From positions 62,001 to 126,000 of the forward strand of contig CAVOHC010000017.1 in assembly GCA_963695645.1 (NCBI GenBank): a stretch of DNA of 64,000 nucleotides. Reading direction: 5' to 3'. Shown here in pieces: positions 22,739 through 30,780 of the stretch; the first letter of the stretch is position 1; each line of letters starts with the position of its first letter. The DNA is from DATBGO01 sp963695645 (GTDB taxonomy: Bacteria; Actinomycetota; Actinomycetes; Streptosporangiales; Streptosporangiaceae). Position numbers and translations under genes: made by a program. The notes under the pieces are model-generated. The model ran no database searches, was not told where the DNA came from, and saw only the letters and a program-made list of their open reading frames with translations.

Positions 22739-25534
22739 TCAGCCGCTGGCAAGCAGCGACCGCAGCACGTACTGCATGATGCCGCCGTGCCGGAAGTACT
22801 CTGCCTCGCCTGGCGTGTCGATCCGCACCACGGTGCGGAACTCGCGGCCATCGGCCAGCACAGTGATCTCGCGCGGGGTCTCGCCCTCGTTCATGGCCTC
22901 CATGCCGAGCACGTCGAATACCTCGTGCCCGGTGAGCCCGAGCGAGGCGGCGGACTCTCCAGGCAGGTACTGCAGCGGCAGCACGCCCATCCCGATCAGG
23001 TTGGACCGGTGGATCCGCTCGAACGACTCCACCAGCACGGCGCGCACGCCGAGCAGCGCGGTGCCCTTGGCCGCCCAGTCCCGCGACGAGCCAGAACCAT
23101 ATTCCTTGCCGGCCAGCACCAGCAGCGGCGTCCCCTCGGCCAGGTACTCGCGCGATGCCTCGTAGATCGACGTCTGGGTGCCCTCGGGCAGCTTGACCGT
23201 GACACCGCCCTCGGTGCCCGGGGCGAGCTGGTTGCGCAGCCTGATGTTGCCGAAGGTGCCGCGGATCATCACCTCGTGGTTGCCGCGCCGGGAGCCGTAG
23301 GTGTTGAAGTCGCGGCGTTCCACCCCGTGCGAGACCAGGTACTCACCCGCCGGGCTGTCGGTCTTGATCGCGCCGGCCGGCGAGATGTGATCGGTGGTCA
23401 CCGAGTCGCCGAGCAGCGCGAGCACCCGCGCGCCGTGGATGTCGGTCACCGGCTCCGGATCGGCCGGCATGCCGTCGAAGTACGGCGGCCGCCGCACGTA
23501 AGTGGATTCAGGGTCCCAGGCGAACACCTCGCCCGGCTGCACATCGAGCTCCCGCCAGCGGTCGTCGCCGGCGAAGACGTCGGCGTAGTCGCGGACGTAC
23601 ATCTCCGCGCCGATCGCGTCGTGCACCACGCTGGCCACCTCGTCCGGTGACGGCCACAGGTCGGCCAGGTACACCGGCTTGCCGTCGGCGCCGGCCCCGA
23701 TCGGATCACGGGTCAGGTCGATGTCCATCGTCCCGGCCAGCGCGTAGGCGACCACAAGCGGCGGCGAGGCAAGGTAGTTCATCTTGACGTCTGAATTGAT
23801 CCGGCCCTCGAAGTTCCGGTTGCCGGACAGCACCGAGACCACCGACAGATCGCTGGCCTCGACCGCGGCGCTGATCGCCTCCGGCAGCGGGCCCGAGTTG
23901 CCGATGCAGGTCGTGCAGCCGTAGCCGACCAGGTTGAAGCCGAGCTTCTCCAGGTATGGAGTGAGCCCAGCGCGCTCGTAGTAGTCCATGACCACTTTCG
24001 AGCCGGGCGCGAGTGTCGTCTTCACCCACGGCTTACGCGACAGGCCGGCCTCGACCGCCTTCTTGGCCAGCAGCGCCGCGCCGATCATGACCGACGGGTT
24101 GGAGGTATTCGTGCACGAGGTGATCGCCGCGATCACGACCGAGCCGTGGTCGACCGAGGTCTGCGTGCCGTCCTCAAGCGTCACCGCGACCGGCGTCGAC
24201 GGCCGGCCGCTGGCCGGCGCGGCAGCCTGGTCAGCCGGGCCGCTGTAGCCCTCGGCGCTCCCGTCGCTCTCCGCGACGAACGGGTCGGACGCCGGGAAGG
24301 TGTCAGAGATCTCGTCGTCCAGGCGGTCCAGCTGGACATACGACCCCAGTGCCGCCCGGAACGAGGTCTTGGCGTCGGACAGCGCAACCCGGTCCTGGGG
24401 CCGCTTAGGCCCGGCAATCGATGGCACGACCATGGACAGGTCGAGCTCGAGTTCCTCGGAGTAGCGCGCCTTCCTGCCCGGCTCGTGCCATAGGCCCTGT
24501 TCCTTGGCGTAGGCCTCGACCAGCCCGAGCTGCTCCGGCGGCCGGCCGGTCAGCCGCAGGTAGGTCAGTGTCTGCTCGTCGAGCGGGAAGATCGCGCAGG
24601 TGGAGCCGAACTCCGGGCTCATGTTGCCGATCGTGGCCCGGTTGGCCACCGGTACCGCAGCCACGCCGTCGCCGTAGAACTCGACGAACTTCCCGACCAC
24701 TCCATGCTTGCGCAGCAGCTCGGTGATGGTCAGCACCAGGTCAGTCGCGGTCGCGCCGGACGGCAGCTCGCCGGTCAGCCGGAACCCGACCACCTTCGGG
24801 ATCAGCATGGACACTGGCTGGCCGAGCATCGCCGCCTCGGCCTCGATGCCACCGACCCCCCACCCGAGCACACCGAGGCCGTTCTGCATGGTGGTGTGGG
24901 AGTCAGTACCGAGGCAGGTGTCCGGGAAGGCGGCCATCGTGGCCGCGCCCGGCTCGCCCAGCTGCTGCGTCATGATCACCCTGGCCAGGTGCTCGATGTT
25001 CACCTGGTGCACGATCCCGGTACCCGGCGGGACCACCTTGAACTGACGCAGCGCGTCCTGGCCCCAGCGCAGGAACGCGAACCGCTCGTGGTTGCGGCTG
25101 AACTCCAGGTCCACGTTGCGCTGGAACGCGTCCGACCTGCCGAACACGTCAGCGATCACCGAATGGTCGATCACCAGCTCCGCGGGGACCAGCGGATTGA
25201 TCTTGCCTGCATCGCCGCCGAGCTCGGCCATCGCCTCGCGCATGACGGCCAGGTCCACCACCGCAGGCACGCCGGTCAGGTCCTGCATGATCACCCGTGC
25301 CGGGCTGAACTGGATTTCGGTGGCAGGCTCGGCAGCCGGATCCCAGCCCGCGAGAGCGGTGATGTGCTGGGCAGTAACGTTGCTGCCGTCCTCGGTCCGC
25401 AGCAGGTTCTCCAGCAAGACCTTGAGACTAAACGGAAGGTCCGCGCTTCCCGCCGCCGCGTCAAGCCGGTGTATCTCGTAGCTGGTATCGCCGACCTTCA
25501 TCGTGGCTCGGCTGCCGAAGCTGTTCACGGTCAT
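22739..25534 (-). CDS. acnA: aconitate hydratase AcnA
   Basis: Aconitase isomerises citrate to isocitrate in the TCA cycle with a 4Fe-4S cluster. At 931 residues it is a standard AcnA/IRP-type enzyme. The cluster cysteines are in SCTNTSNPSVM and GCTTCIGNSGP. The active-site stretch GSRRGNHEVMIRGTF and the C-terminal swivel domain GKEYGSGSSRDWAAKG are present. The ATG at 25534 (MTVNSFGS) has GGAGG 8 bases upstream, so the longer frame from 25612 is rejected. An insertion with serine, glycine and alanine-rich sequence (about residues 440-475) lies between domains. The promoter upstream has two matching palindromes. The CynX-type transporter follows immediately in the same phase. Confidence 0.95.
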   Translation of the reverse strand: MTVNSFGSRATMKVGDTSYEIHRLDAAAGSADLPFSLKVLLENLLRTEDGSNVTAQHITALAGWDPAAEPATEIQFSPARVIMQDLTGVPAVVDLAVMREAMAELGGDAGKINPLVPAELVIDHSVIADVFGRSDAFQRNVDLEFSRNHERFAFLRWGQDALRQFKVVPPGTGIVHQVNIEHLARVIMTQQLGEPGAATMAAFPDTCLGTDSHTTMQNGLGVLGWGVGGIEAEAAMLGQPVSMLIPKVVGFRLTGELPSGATATDLVLTITELLRKHGVVGKFVEFYGDGVAAVPVANRATIGNMSPEFGSTCAIFPLDEQTLTYLRLTGRPPEQLGLVEAYAKEQGLWHEPGRKARYSEELELDLSMVVPSIAGPKRPQDRVALSDAKTSFRAALGSYVQLDRLDDEISDTFPASDPFVAESDGSAEGYSGPADQAAAPASGRPSTPVAVTLEDGTQTSVDHGSVVIAAITSCTNTSNPSVMIGAALLAKKAVEAGLSRKPWVKTTLAPGSKVVMDYYERAGLTPYLEKLGFNLVGYGCTTCIGNSGPLPEAISAAVEASDLSVVSVLSGNRNFEGRINSDVKMNYLASPPLVVAYALAGTMDIDLTRDPIGAGADGKPVYLADLWPSPDEVASVVHDAIGAEMYVRDYADVFAGDDRWRELDVQPGEVFAWDPESTYVRRPPYFDGMPADPEPVTDIHGARVLALLGDSVTTDHISPAGAIKTDSPAGEYLVSHGVERRDFNTYGSRRGNHEVMIRGTFGNIRLRNQLAPGTEGGVTVKLPEGTQTSIYEASREYLAEGTPLLVLAGKEYGSGSSRDWAAKGTALLGVRAVLVESFERIHRSNLIGMGVLPLQYLPGESAASLGLTGHEVFDVLGMEAMNEGETPREITVLADGREFRTVVRIDTPGEAEYFRHGGIMQYVLRSLLASG

Positions 25535-25619
25535 CGTGTGGCCTCCTGCCCTGCGCGGTGCCTGTAGTTGAATCCTGCCGCAGTCTGGCGCCCCCGCCGA
25601 GCCCGGCCCCAAGACTTAT

Positions 25620-25674
25620 CTTGACGTCAAGCTACCCGGCGTTAGTCTAGGGAGACGGCTATCTCGACGTCAAG
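25620..25674 (-). promoter_or_regulatory. acnA promoter with two palindromic operator-like sites
   Basis: CTTGACGTCAAG (25620-25631) is a perfect palindrome, and CTCGACGTCAAG (25663-25674) differs in one base. Both are flanked by matching TAT and CTA, and their centres are 43 bp apart, close to four helical turns. Read towards acnA, TTGACG (25673-25668) and TAGACT (25649-25644) form -35 and -10 elements with an 18-bp spacer. One site therefore covers the -35 and the other lies just after the expected transcription start. A repressor binding both sites is the natural inference. I cannot name it. Confidence 0.68.
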
Positions 25675-25725
25675 CTACCGGCGGCCGGGCTCAGCTCAGC
25701 CCGGCCCCGTCCCGTCCGGCCCAGG

Positions 25726-25802
25726 CACAGCACGGCACGGCGCAGCACGGCACGGAGCTTGCCATGCACTGGCTTGCCATGCACTGGCTTGCCACGCGCT
25801 GG
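25726..25802. repeat. two adjacent 15-bp tandem arrays
   Basis: Two units of c(a/g)cagcacggcacgg (25726-25740, 25741-25755) are followed by three units of cttgccatgcactgg, the last diverged (25758-25772, 25773-25787, 25788-25802). They lie in the 388-bp gap between aconitase and a small membrane protein gene. No other gene is apparent in that gap. Confidence 0.85.
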
Positions 25803-25922
25803 CGGGGAGCCTGCATCCAGGCGTGCAGGCCGACCCGGGGACACGCGGGGCGGGTCCGGTGCCCCCGGGCCGGTGATCGGGGCGCGAGCATCGCGGCGCT
25901 CACCTGTGCTATCTGCTCGGCC

Positions 25923-26120
25923 TCACTTGCTCGGCTGGGGAAGTGCACAGTGGATCTTCGGGTTGGCACCGAAGTAGTTGAGCGGGCCAGCAAGAATGGT
26001 CACCACGACCGTGCCCGCCTTGGCGCAGTTGGTGTCACCGCTGTTGTAGTAGTGCCGCTGACCGGCCGCGATGGCGCCGATAACCAGCCACAAGACGACC
26101 AGAACCGAGATGATGCGCAT
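25923..26120 (-). CDS. small conserved membrane protein
   Basis: A 65-residue protein begins MRIISVLVVLWLVIGAIAAG, a single hydrophobic segment, and continues with QRHYY, CAKAGTVVVTILAGPLNY and a final NPKIHC. The two cysteines flank the second half. GGAGAG lies just before the ATG. It resembles short actinobacterial hypothetical proteins of one membrane segment plus a second weakly hydrophobic stretch. Function is unknown. It is transcribed towards acnA but 388 bp away, so it is probably a separate unit. Confidence 0.72.
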   Translation of the reverse strand: MRIISVLVVLWLVIGAIAAGQRHYYNSGDTNCAKAGTVVVTILAGPLNYFGANPKIHCALPQPSK

Positions 26121-26587
26121 TGTCTCTCCGATCGGGCAGGTCTAGCCGGTGATGCGCGGGCCGCGCCTAGTGGTCGCCATAGCAGGTACCGCAAGCGCTG
26201 TCATTTAAACAGCCGCCGTCATTCAGGGGGCTGATTCCAGGACATCCGGTCAGCGCCTCCTGATGCGCCGTCGAGGTCACCACAGCGGTCAACTTCGGGG
26301 CGGCGCCAAGCGGCATCCCGGCGAGCAGCCCGGACAGTGCCGGATCCCCGCGCACGCCGCCACGGCCCGCTGCGACCGGCCGCGCCCGACCAGGTCGACG
26401 AAGATCCAGTCAGCCGCCGGACCGAGCTGCCCTTCCTGGTCATGACGGCACCGCACGGGACCGCCTGCCAGATCTGCTCATAGCCAATGGCCGCACGCCA
26501 CCCGCGGCCCAGTTGCCCTGAAACCGATGTTTAGCGGCGGCCGGGCGGGAAGTAACACTGGCGTCGTCTCTATTGAGGGAGCATCCG
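26121..26587. other. 467-bp intergenic region
   Basis: The two small membrane protein genes diverge from this stretch. A 62-codon minus-strand frame (26167-26355) ends in a cysteine-rich peptide, but it has no clear ribosome binding site and no family resemblance. I see no RNA gene or repeat array. Confidence 0.4.
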
Positions 26588-26761
26588 GTGGCACTCATTC
26601 TTCTGGTCCTGCTGATTGTGCTCATTTTCGGCGCAGCGGGTTTCGCGCTGCACGTCCTGTGGTGGATCGCGCTGATCCTGCTGGCCCTGTGGCTGCTTGG
26701 TTTCCTGTTCCGCGCCGCGGAATCGGGCGGACGGAACCGCCGCCGCTGGTACCGCTGGTAG
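26588..26761 (+). CDS. very small hydrophobic membrane protein
   Basis: A 57-residue protein starts at GTG 26588, six bases after GGGAG. It is almost entirely two hydrophobic helices: VALILLVLLIVLIFGAAGF, then WWIALILLALWLLGFLF. A basic tail of RNRRRWYRW follows. Similar hydrophobic proteins with a terminal WYRW-like tail are widespread in streptomycetes and relatives and are often stress-induced, but their function is not established. It is divergent from the 25923-26120 gene and convergent with the NDH-2 gene, so it is transcribed alone. Confidence 0.75.
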   Translation: MALILLVLLIVLIFGAAGFALHVLWWIALILLALWLLGFLFRAAESGGRNRRRWYRW

Positions 26762-26849
26762 ATAGGCGCCAGCACGCCCAGGCAAGCCACGGGCTGACTG
26801 ACCATTCGCGGCCGGCCGCCATCTTCTGGCGGCAGGCCGCCAGTTTCGG

Positions 26850-28118
26850 TCATGCCTCCGGCGGATCCTCGTCTCCGACGATCAGGCCGCCGCCCCTGGC
26901 CCAGGTCAGATACCGCCAGGACAGGTTGACCAGCGCGGAGATGCGATTGCGGCCACCCAGCAGCGTGATCAGGTGCAGCGCGAGCCAGGCCAGCCAGGCC
27001 AGCGTGCCGCGGATCCGGATCCGGTGCGGCAGCTGGACGACTGCCGACCTGTGCCCGATCGTGGCCATGATCCCCTTGTCGTGGTAGCTGAACGGGGCGG
27101 TAGCGTGCCCGCCCAGCAGCCGGGTGATCTGCTCCGCCGCGTGCCTGCCCATCTGCTGCGCGGGCTGGGCAAGCTGGGGCAGCGGCTGACCGTCGATGAG
27201 CGCGATGTCACCGATCGCGAAAATCCGCTCCTGCCCCTCGACCCGCAGGTCGGGCCCGGTCAGGATCCGGCCGTTGCGTCCCTGCGGCAGGCCCCAGCCA
27301 GCTACCTCATCTGGCGCGGCGACCCCGGCCGCCCACACGGTGATGTCGCTGTCCAGCGCCTGCCCGTCAGCGAGCAGGACCTGTTGCTCGGTGACCTCGC
27401 TGATCGCGATGCCGAGCCGCACATCCACGCCGCGCACCACCAGCTGCCTGCAGGCGTAGTCGCGCAGCGCCCGGTCGAACGGCCCCAGCGCCGAGGGTGC
27501 CATCTCGACCAGCCTGATGTGCACCCGATTGCGGTCGATATCGGGAAAGGCGGTGGCCAGGGCGATATTGCGCAGTTCGGCCAGGGTCCCGGCCAGCTCC
27601 ACGCCGGTAGCGCCGCCGCCCACGACGGTCACCGTCAGCCCCTCGTCGGGCCGCGCCGTGTTCAGGTACTCCAGGCGCGCCATCACCTTGTCGCGCAACG
27701 CGATGGCGTCGTGGCGGGTATAGAGGCCCAGGGTATTCTCGGCCGCGCCGGTGACACCGAAGTGGGCGGCGGTCACGCCGGTTGCCAATATCAGGTAGTC
27801 GTAGGCGAGCTTGTCGCCGTCGGCCAGCAGCACCTGCCGCGCTGCCGTGTCCAGGCCGGCCACCTCGCCGTGGCGGAACCTGGCCCGGTATTTCCGGGTG
27901 AAGCCGCGGACCGGATAGGCGACATCGCTCCCGTTCAGCCCGCCGGTCGCGACCTGGTAGAGCAGCGGCTGGAACGTGCTGTAGATGTTCCGGTCCACCA
28001 GGGTCACCCGCGCGCCCGCGCGGCGCAGGCCACTGACGGTCGCCAGGCCGCCAAAGCCTGCCCCGACCACGACGACCCGCGCACCGCCCGGTTGTCTGGC
28101 TAGTGGCTTGACTGCCAC
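26850..28118 (-). CDS. ndh: type II NADH dehydrogenase (NDH-2)
   Basis: A 422-residue FAD-dependent, non-proton-pumping NADH:quinone oxidoreductase. FAD motif VVVGAGFGGLATVSGLRRAG is at residue 16. The quinone-site-associated stretch is FQPLLYQVATGGL. The NADH motif is VVGGGATGVELAGTLAEL near 165, and the second FAD contact is RIFAIGDIALIDGQPLPQLAQ (two halves). The C-terminus has hydrophobic, amphipathic segments (TLAWLAWLALHLITLL) suited to membrane attachment. No other respiratory genes are adjacent. A tandem repeat lies right upstream of its start. Confidence 0.9.
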   Translation of the reverse strand: MAVKPLARQPGGARVVVVGAGFGGLATVSGLRRAGARVTLVDRNIYSTFQPLLYQVATGGLNGSDVAYPVRGFTRKYRARFRHGEVAGLDTAARQVLLADGDKLAYDYLILATGVTAAHFGVTGAAENTLGLYTRHDAIALRDKVMARLEYLNTARPDEGLTVTVVGGGATGVELAGTLAELRNIALATAFPDIDRNRVHIRLVEMAPSALGPFDRALRDYACRQLVVRGVDVRLGIAISEVTEQQVLLADGQALDSDITVWAAGVAAPDEVAGWGLPQGRNGRILTGPDLRVEGQERIFAIGDIALIDGQPLPQLAQPAQQMGRHAAEQITRLLGGHATAPFSYHDKGIMATIGHRSAVVQLPHRIRIRGTLAWLAWLALHLITLLGGRNRISALVNLSWRYLTWARGGGLIVGDEDPPEA

Positions 28119-28140
28119 AGTCTGGCCTCCCTACGGGACG

Positions 28141-28228
28141 GTTTCCCTCGCAAGCACTATTTCCCTCGCAAGCACTGTTCCCTCGCAAGCACTGTTTCCC
28201 TCACAAGCACTGTCCCTCGCAAGCACTG
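28141..28228. repeat. 16-18-bp tandem repeat, five copies, upstream of ndh
   Basis: Five near-identical units of ttt/tccctcgcaagcactg start at 28141, 28160, 28178, 28195 and 28213. The copies differ only in the number of leading T residues and single substitutions. The array begins 22 bp upstream of the ndh start codon, within the expected promoter or leader. The following stretch to 28461 is rich in ccgcctg runs (about 28306-28370) and has no gene. Confidence 0.93.
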
Positions 28229-28461
28229 TCGGCTACCCAGTCAGTCGTCTGCCCATACGGCGGCCGCAGGTAACCCCGACAAGGCTGCTAAGTAGACGTT
28301 GGCCTGCCGCCCGCCGCCTGCCGCGCCGCCGCCTGCCGCCCGCCGCCTGCCGCCTGCCGCCGGCCGGCCTGCTGGCCTGCCGATCGTGCCTGACGACAGC
28401 CGGGTATAGCCTGGCGCTCGCCGACCGGTCACCGGCGAACCGCGCGTTGAGGGGGCGCCCC

Positions 28462-29358
28462 TTGAGTCACTCAAGCACCGCCAGCACCGTGCTGCGTGGC
28501 CTGTTCGACGATGCTTCGCTGTTCCCGCCGGCGGCCTTGCCGATGTCCGACGCCGTCGACGGGCACGTCAGGCATCAGACCGCCTGGTACGGCGAGCTGA
28601 GCGGCGCGTTCGCGTGCCCGGAGACGAGGCTCACCCAGCTGCGGGCCGCGCTGACCGCAGCCAACCTGGCTGAGATCGACCTCGCGCTGATCGTGACCGG
28701 CGGAGCGGCGGCGATTGCCGAAGCGGTAGACGCGGTCGCCATCGATCCCCGGCTGCGGCTGCGCTCGGTGGAGGTGCCGGCCAGGCTCGGCCCCGCGGCA
28801 CCGCAGGAGCGGGAGGCGACCGGCCAGGACCGCGCCGCGGCAGGCCAGGACCGCACCGAGCCGGCCCAGGCGGTCGCCGGAGTGGTCGCGGCGCTGGACG
28901 CGGTCCCGCTGGCCGGTGCCGCCGGCTATGCCGAGATCCCGCTGACGGCGCTGGCCGACGACGTGCTCGGGCCCATCGAGATCCACCGGTACCGGGCGAA
29001 GTTGCGGACCGGCGGCGAGGCCGCGGCGGCGTTCCCTGATGAGGCCGTGCTGGCAGCCGCCCTGGTGGCGCTGGCTGACCGCAGGCTCCCGTTTAAATGC
29101 ACCGCCGGCCTGCACCACGCGGTCCGCCATACCGCAGCAGACACCGGCTTCGAGCATCATGGTTTCCTTAACCTGCTGCTCGCGGTCACGGCCGCCGCGG
29201 ACGGGGCGGCCGCCGAAGACGTCGCCACCGTGCTGGCCGACCGGGATGGCGCGCAGGTCGCGGCCCGGATCGCTGGGCTTGACCTGCGCGGACGCAGGCC
29301 GGGCCCGGGATCTCGTCACGTCAATAGGCAGCTGCAGTACCGACGAGCCCGTCGCTGA
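28462..29358 (+). CDS. conserved hypothetical protein beside fumarylacetoacetase (C-terminus frameshifted)
   Basis: I do not recognise a named family, but the protein looks conserved. It begins TVLRGLFDDASLFPPAALPMSDAV (two segments) and contains PFKCTAGLHHAVRH and GFLNLLLAVTAA, typical of a cytosolic alpha/beta protein. TTG at 28462 has GAGGGGG upstream. Near 29280-29295 the sense of the sequence moves to another phase. There, ARDLVTSIGSCSTDEPVADL and ALGLISEPG continue to a stop at about 29395, while the annotated frame ends in RRPGPGSRHVNRQ. So a single-base shift has probably removed the natural last 35 residues. A glutamine/arginine-rich stretch (EREATGQDRAAAGQDRTEPA, residues about 115-135) looks like another small duplication. 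Its position before fahA suggests a role in aromatic catabolism. Confidence 0.7.
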   Translation: MSHSSTASTVLRGLFDDASLFPPAALPMSDAVDGHVRHQTAWYGELSGAFACPETRLTQLRAALTAANLAEIDLALIVTGGAAAIAEAVDAVAIDPRLRLRSVEVPARLGPAAPQEREATGQDRAAAGQDRTEPAQAVAGVVAALDAVPLAGAAGYAEIPLTALADDVLGPIEIHRYRAKLRTGGEAAAAFPDEAVLAAALVALADRRLPFKCTAGLHHAVRHTAADTGFEHHGFLNLLLAVTAAADGAAAEDVATVLADRDGAQVAARIAGLDLRGRRPGPGSRHVNRQLQYRRARR

Positions 29359-29390
29359 CCTGGTCGCCCTCGGGCTGATCAGCGAGCCCG

Positions 29391-29516
29391 GATGAGCTTC
29401 ACGGATCGGATGGGCTTCATAGACCGGATGCCCTTCACGGATCGGGTGGGCTTCACGGACCCGATGGGCTTCATGGACCGGATGGGCTTCAGACACTGGA
29501 TGAGCTTCAGATAGGA
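29391..29516. repeat. 18-bp tandem repeat, seven copies, between two genes
   Basis: Seven contiguous 18-bp units of the type gatgggcttcatggaccg run from 29391 to 29516 with one to five changes each. The array begins at the stop codon region of the upstream gene in its corrected frame. It ends with a unit whose last bases (ataggag) provide the ribosome binding site of fahA at 29523. Confidence 0.95.
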
Positions 29517-29522
29517 GTCTTC

Positions 29523-30767
29523 ATGGCACGGATAGCGGCAGCATCCTGGCTCGGGATCACGCCCGACGACCCGTTCGGGCTGGAGACGCTGCCCTATGGC
29601 TCGTTCACCCCTGCGCACCGCCCCGGCCAGCCGCGGGCGGGCGTGGCCATCGGCGACCGGATCCTCGACCTCGGCGCGGTCACCGCGCGGCTGCTGCCTG
29701 GCCGTGCCCACCTGTTCAGCGACGGCAATCTGGACCTGTTCCTAGCCGCCGGGCACCGCGCCTGGGAACAGGTCCGGGCCGGCCTGCAGACCTGGCTCTC
29801 CGACGAGGTCTACCGGGATGCCGTCGAGGACCTGCTGGTGCCGGCCGCCGCGGCCGAGCTGCACCTGGCCTTCACTGTCGGCGACTACGTCGACTTCTAC
29901 GCCTCCGAGCACCACGCCACCAACGTCGGCCGGATCTTCCGGCCGGACGCCGAGCCGCTGACGCCCAACTGGCGGCACCTGCCCATCGGCTACCACGGCA
30001 AGTCTGGCACGGTCGTGGTGTCGCACACCCCGGTCCGGCGCCCGTGCGGGCAGTCCAGGCCATCAGGCGCGAGCCTGCCTTCGTTCGGCCCGTCGGTCCG
30101 GCTCGACTTCGAGTCCGAGCTGGGCTTCGTGGTCGGCGCGCACAGCATCCTGAGCGAGCCGGTGCCTGCGAACAGGTTCACCGAGCATGTGTTCGGCGCC
30201 TGCCTGGTCAACGACTGGTCGGCCCGTGACCTGCAGTCCTGGGAGTACATTCCGCTCGGCCCGTTCCTAGCCAAGTCGTTCGCCACGACGGTGTCGCCAT
30301 GGGTGGTGCCGCTGGCCGCGCTTGAGCACGCCAGGATCCGGCCGCCGTCGCGGGACGCCGAGCTGCTCCCCTATCTGACCGAGGCGGAGGACTGGGGGCT
30401 GGACATCGACTTCGAGGTGCGCATCAACGGCCATCTGGTATCCAGGCCCCCTTATTCGGCAATGCACTGGAGCCCGGCGCAGATGCTGGCCCACCTGACG
30501 GTGAACGGCGCGTGCGTGGGAACCGGCGACCTGTACGCATCGGGAACCGTCAGCGGCCCGCAGCCGGACCAGCGCGGCTGCCTGATCGAGCTGAGCTGGA
30601 ACGGGACCGAGCCGATCACGCTGGCCGACGGGACCACCAGGGCGTGGCTCGAGGACAGCGATGAGGTGACGATCTCGGCCACCGCCCGGGGCGAGGACGG
30701 CGCGCGGATCGGTTTCGGCGCCGCCCACGGCCAGATCATGCCGGCCATCCCCGAGGCGGTCGGCTAG
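29523..30767 (+). CDS. fahA: fumarylacetoacetase
   Basis: The last enzyme of tyrosine/homogentisate degradation, splitting fumarylacetoacetate to fumarate and acetoacetate. The N-terminal SH3-like domain (about residues 1-110) precedes the catalytic domain, which has DYVDFYASEHHATNVGR, PIGYHGKSGTVVVSH and RLDFESELGFVVG. The metal-binding and active-site stretch NDWSARDLQSWEYIPLGPF follows near residue 230. The 414-residue length is typical. AGGAG lies six bases before the ATG, inside the last copy of the tandem repeat. The neighbouring conserved gene upstream may be cotranscribed. No homogentisate dioxygenase is visible in the window. Confidence 0.94.
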   Translation: MARIAAASWLGITPDDPFGLETLPYGSFTPAHRPGQPRAGVAIGDRILDLGAVTARLLPGRAHLFSDGNLDLFLAAGHRAWEQVRAGLQTWLSDEVYRDAVEDLLVPAAAAELHLAFTVGDYVDFYASEHHATNVGRIFRPDAEPLTPNWRHLPIGYHGKSGTVVVSHTPVRRPCGQSRPSGASLPSFGPSVRLDFESELGFVVGAHSILSEPVPANRFTEHVFGACLVNDWSARDLQSWEYIPLGPFLAKSFATTVSPWVVPLAALEHARIRPPSRDAELLPYLTEAEDWGLDIDFEVRINGHLVSRPPYSAMHWSPAQMLAHLTVNGACVGTGDLYASGTVSGPQPDQRGCLIELSWNGTEPITLADGTTRAWLEDSDEVTISATARGEDGARIGFGAAHGQIMPAIPEAVG

Positions 30768-30780
30768 CTGTCCCGACCCG

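Noticed and set aside
24146..25567. Plus-strand frames antisense to aconitase
   Set aside because: The aconitase frame has all catalytic motifs. The opposite frames are shadow ORFs rich in arginine, alanine and leucine.
26167..26355. 62-residue minus-strand frame with a cysteine-rich end
   Set aside because: No ribosome binding site, no recognised homologues, and sited in an otherwise empty gap. I list it only as part of the gap.
28141..29516. Arrays at 28141-28228 and 29391-29516 considered as CRISPR arrays
   Set aside because: The units are contiguous, with no unique spacers, and are only 16-18 bp long.
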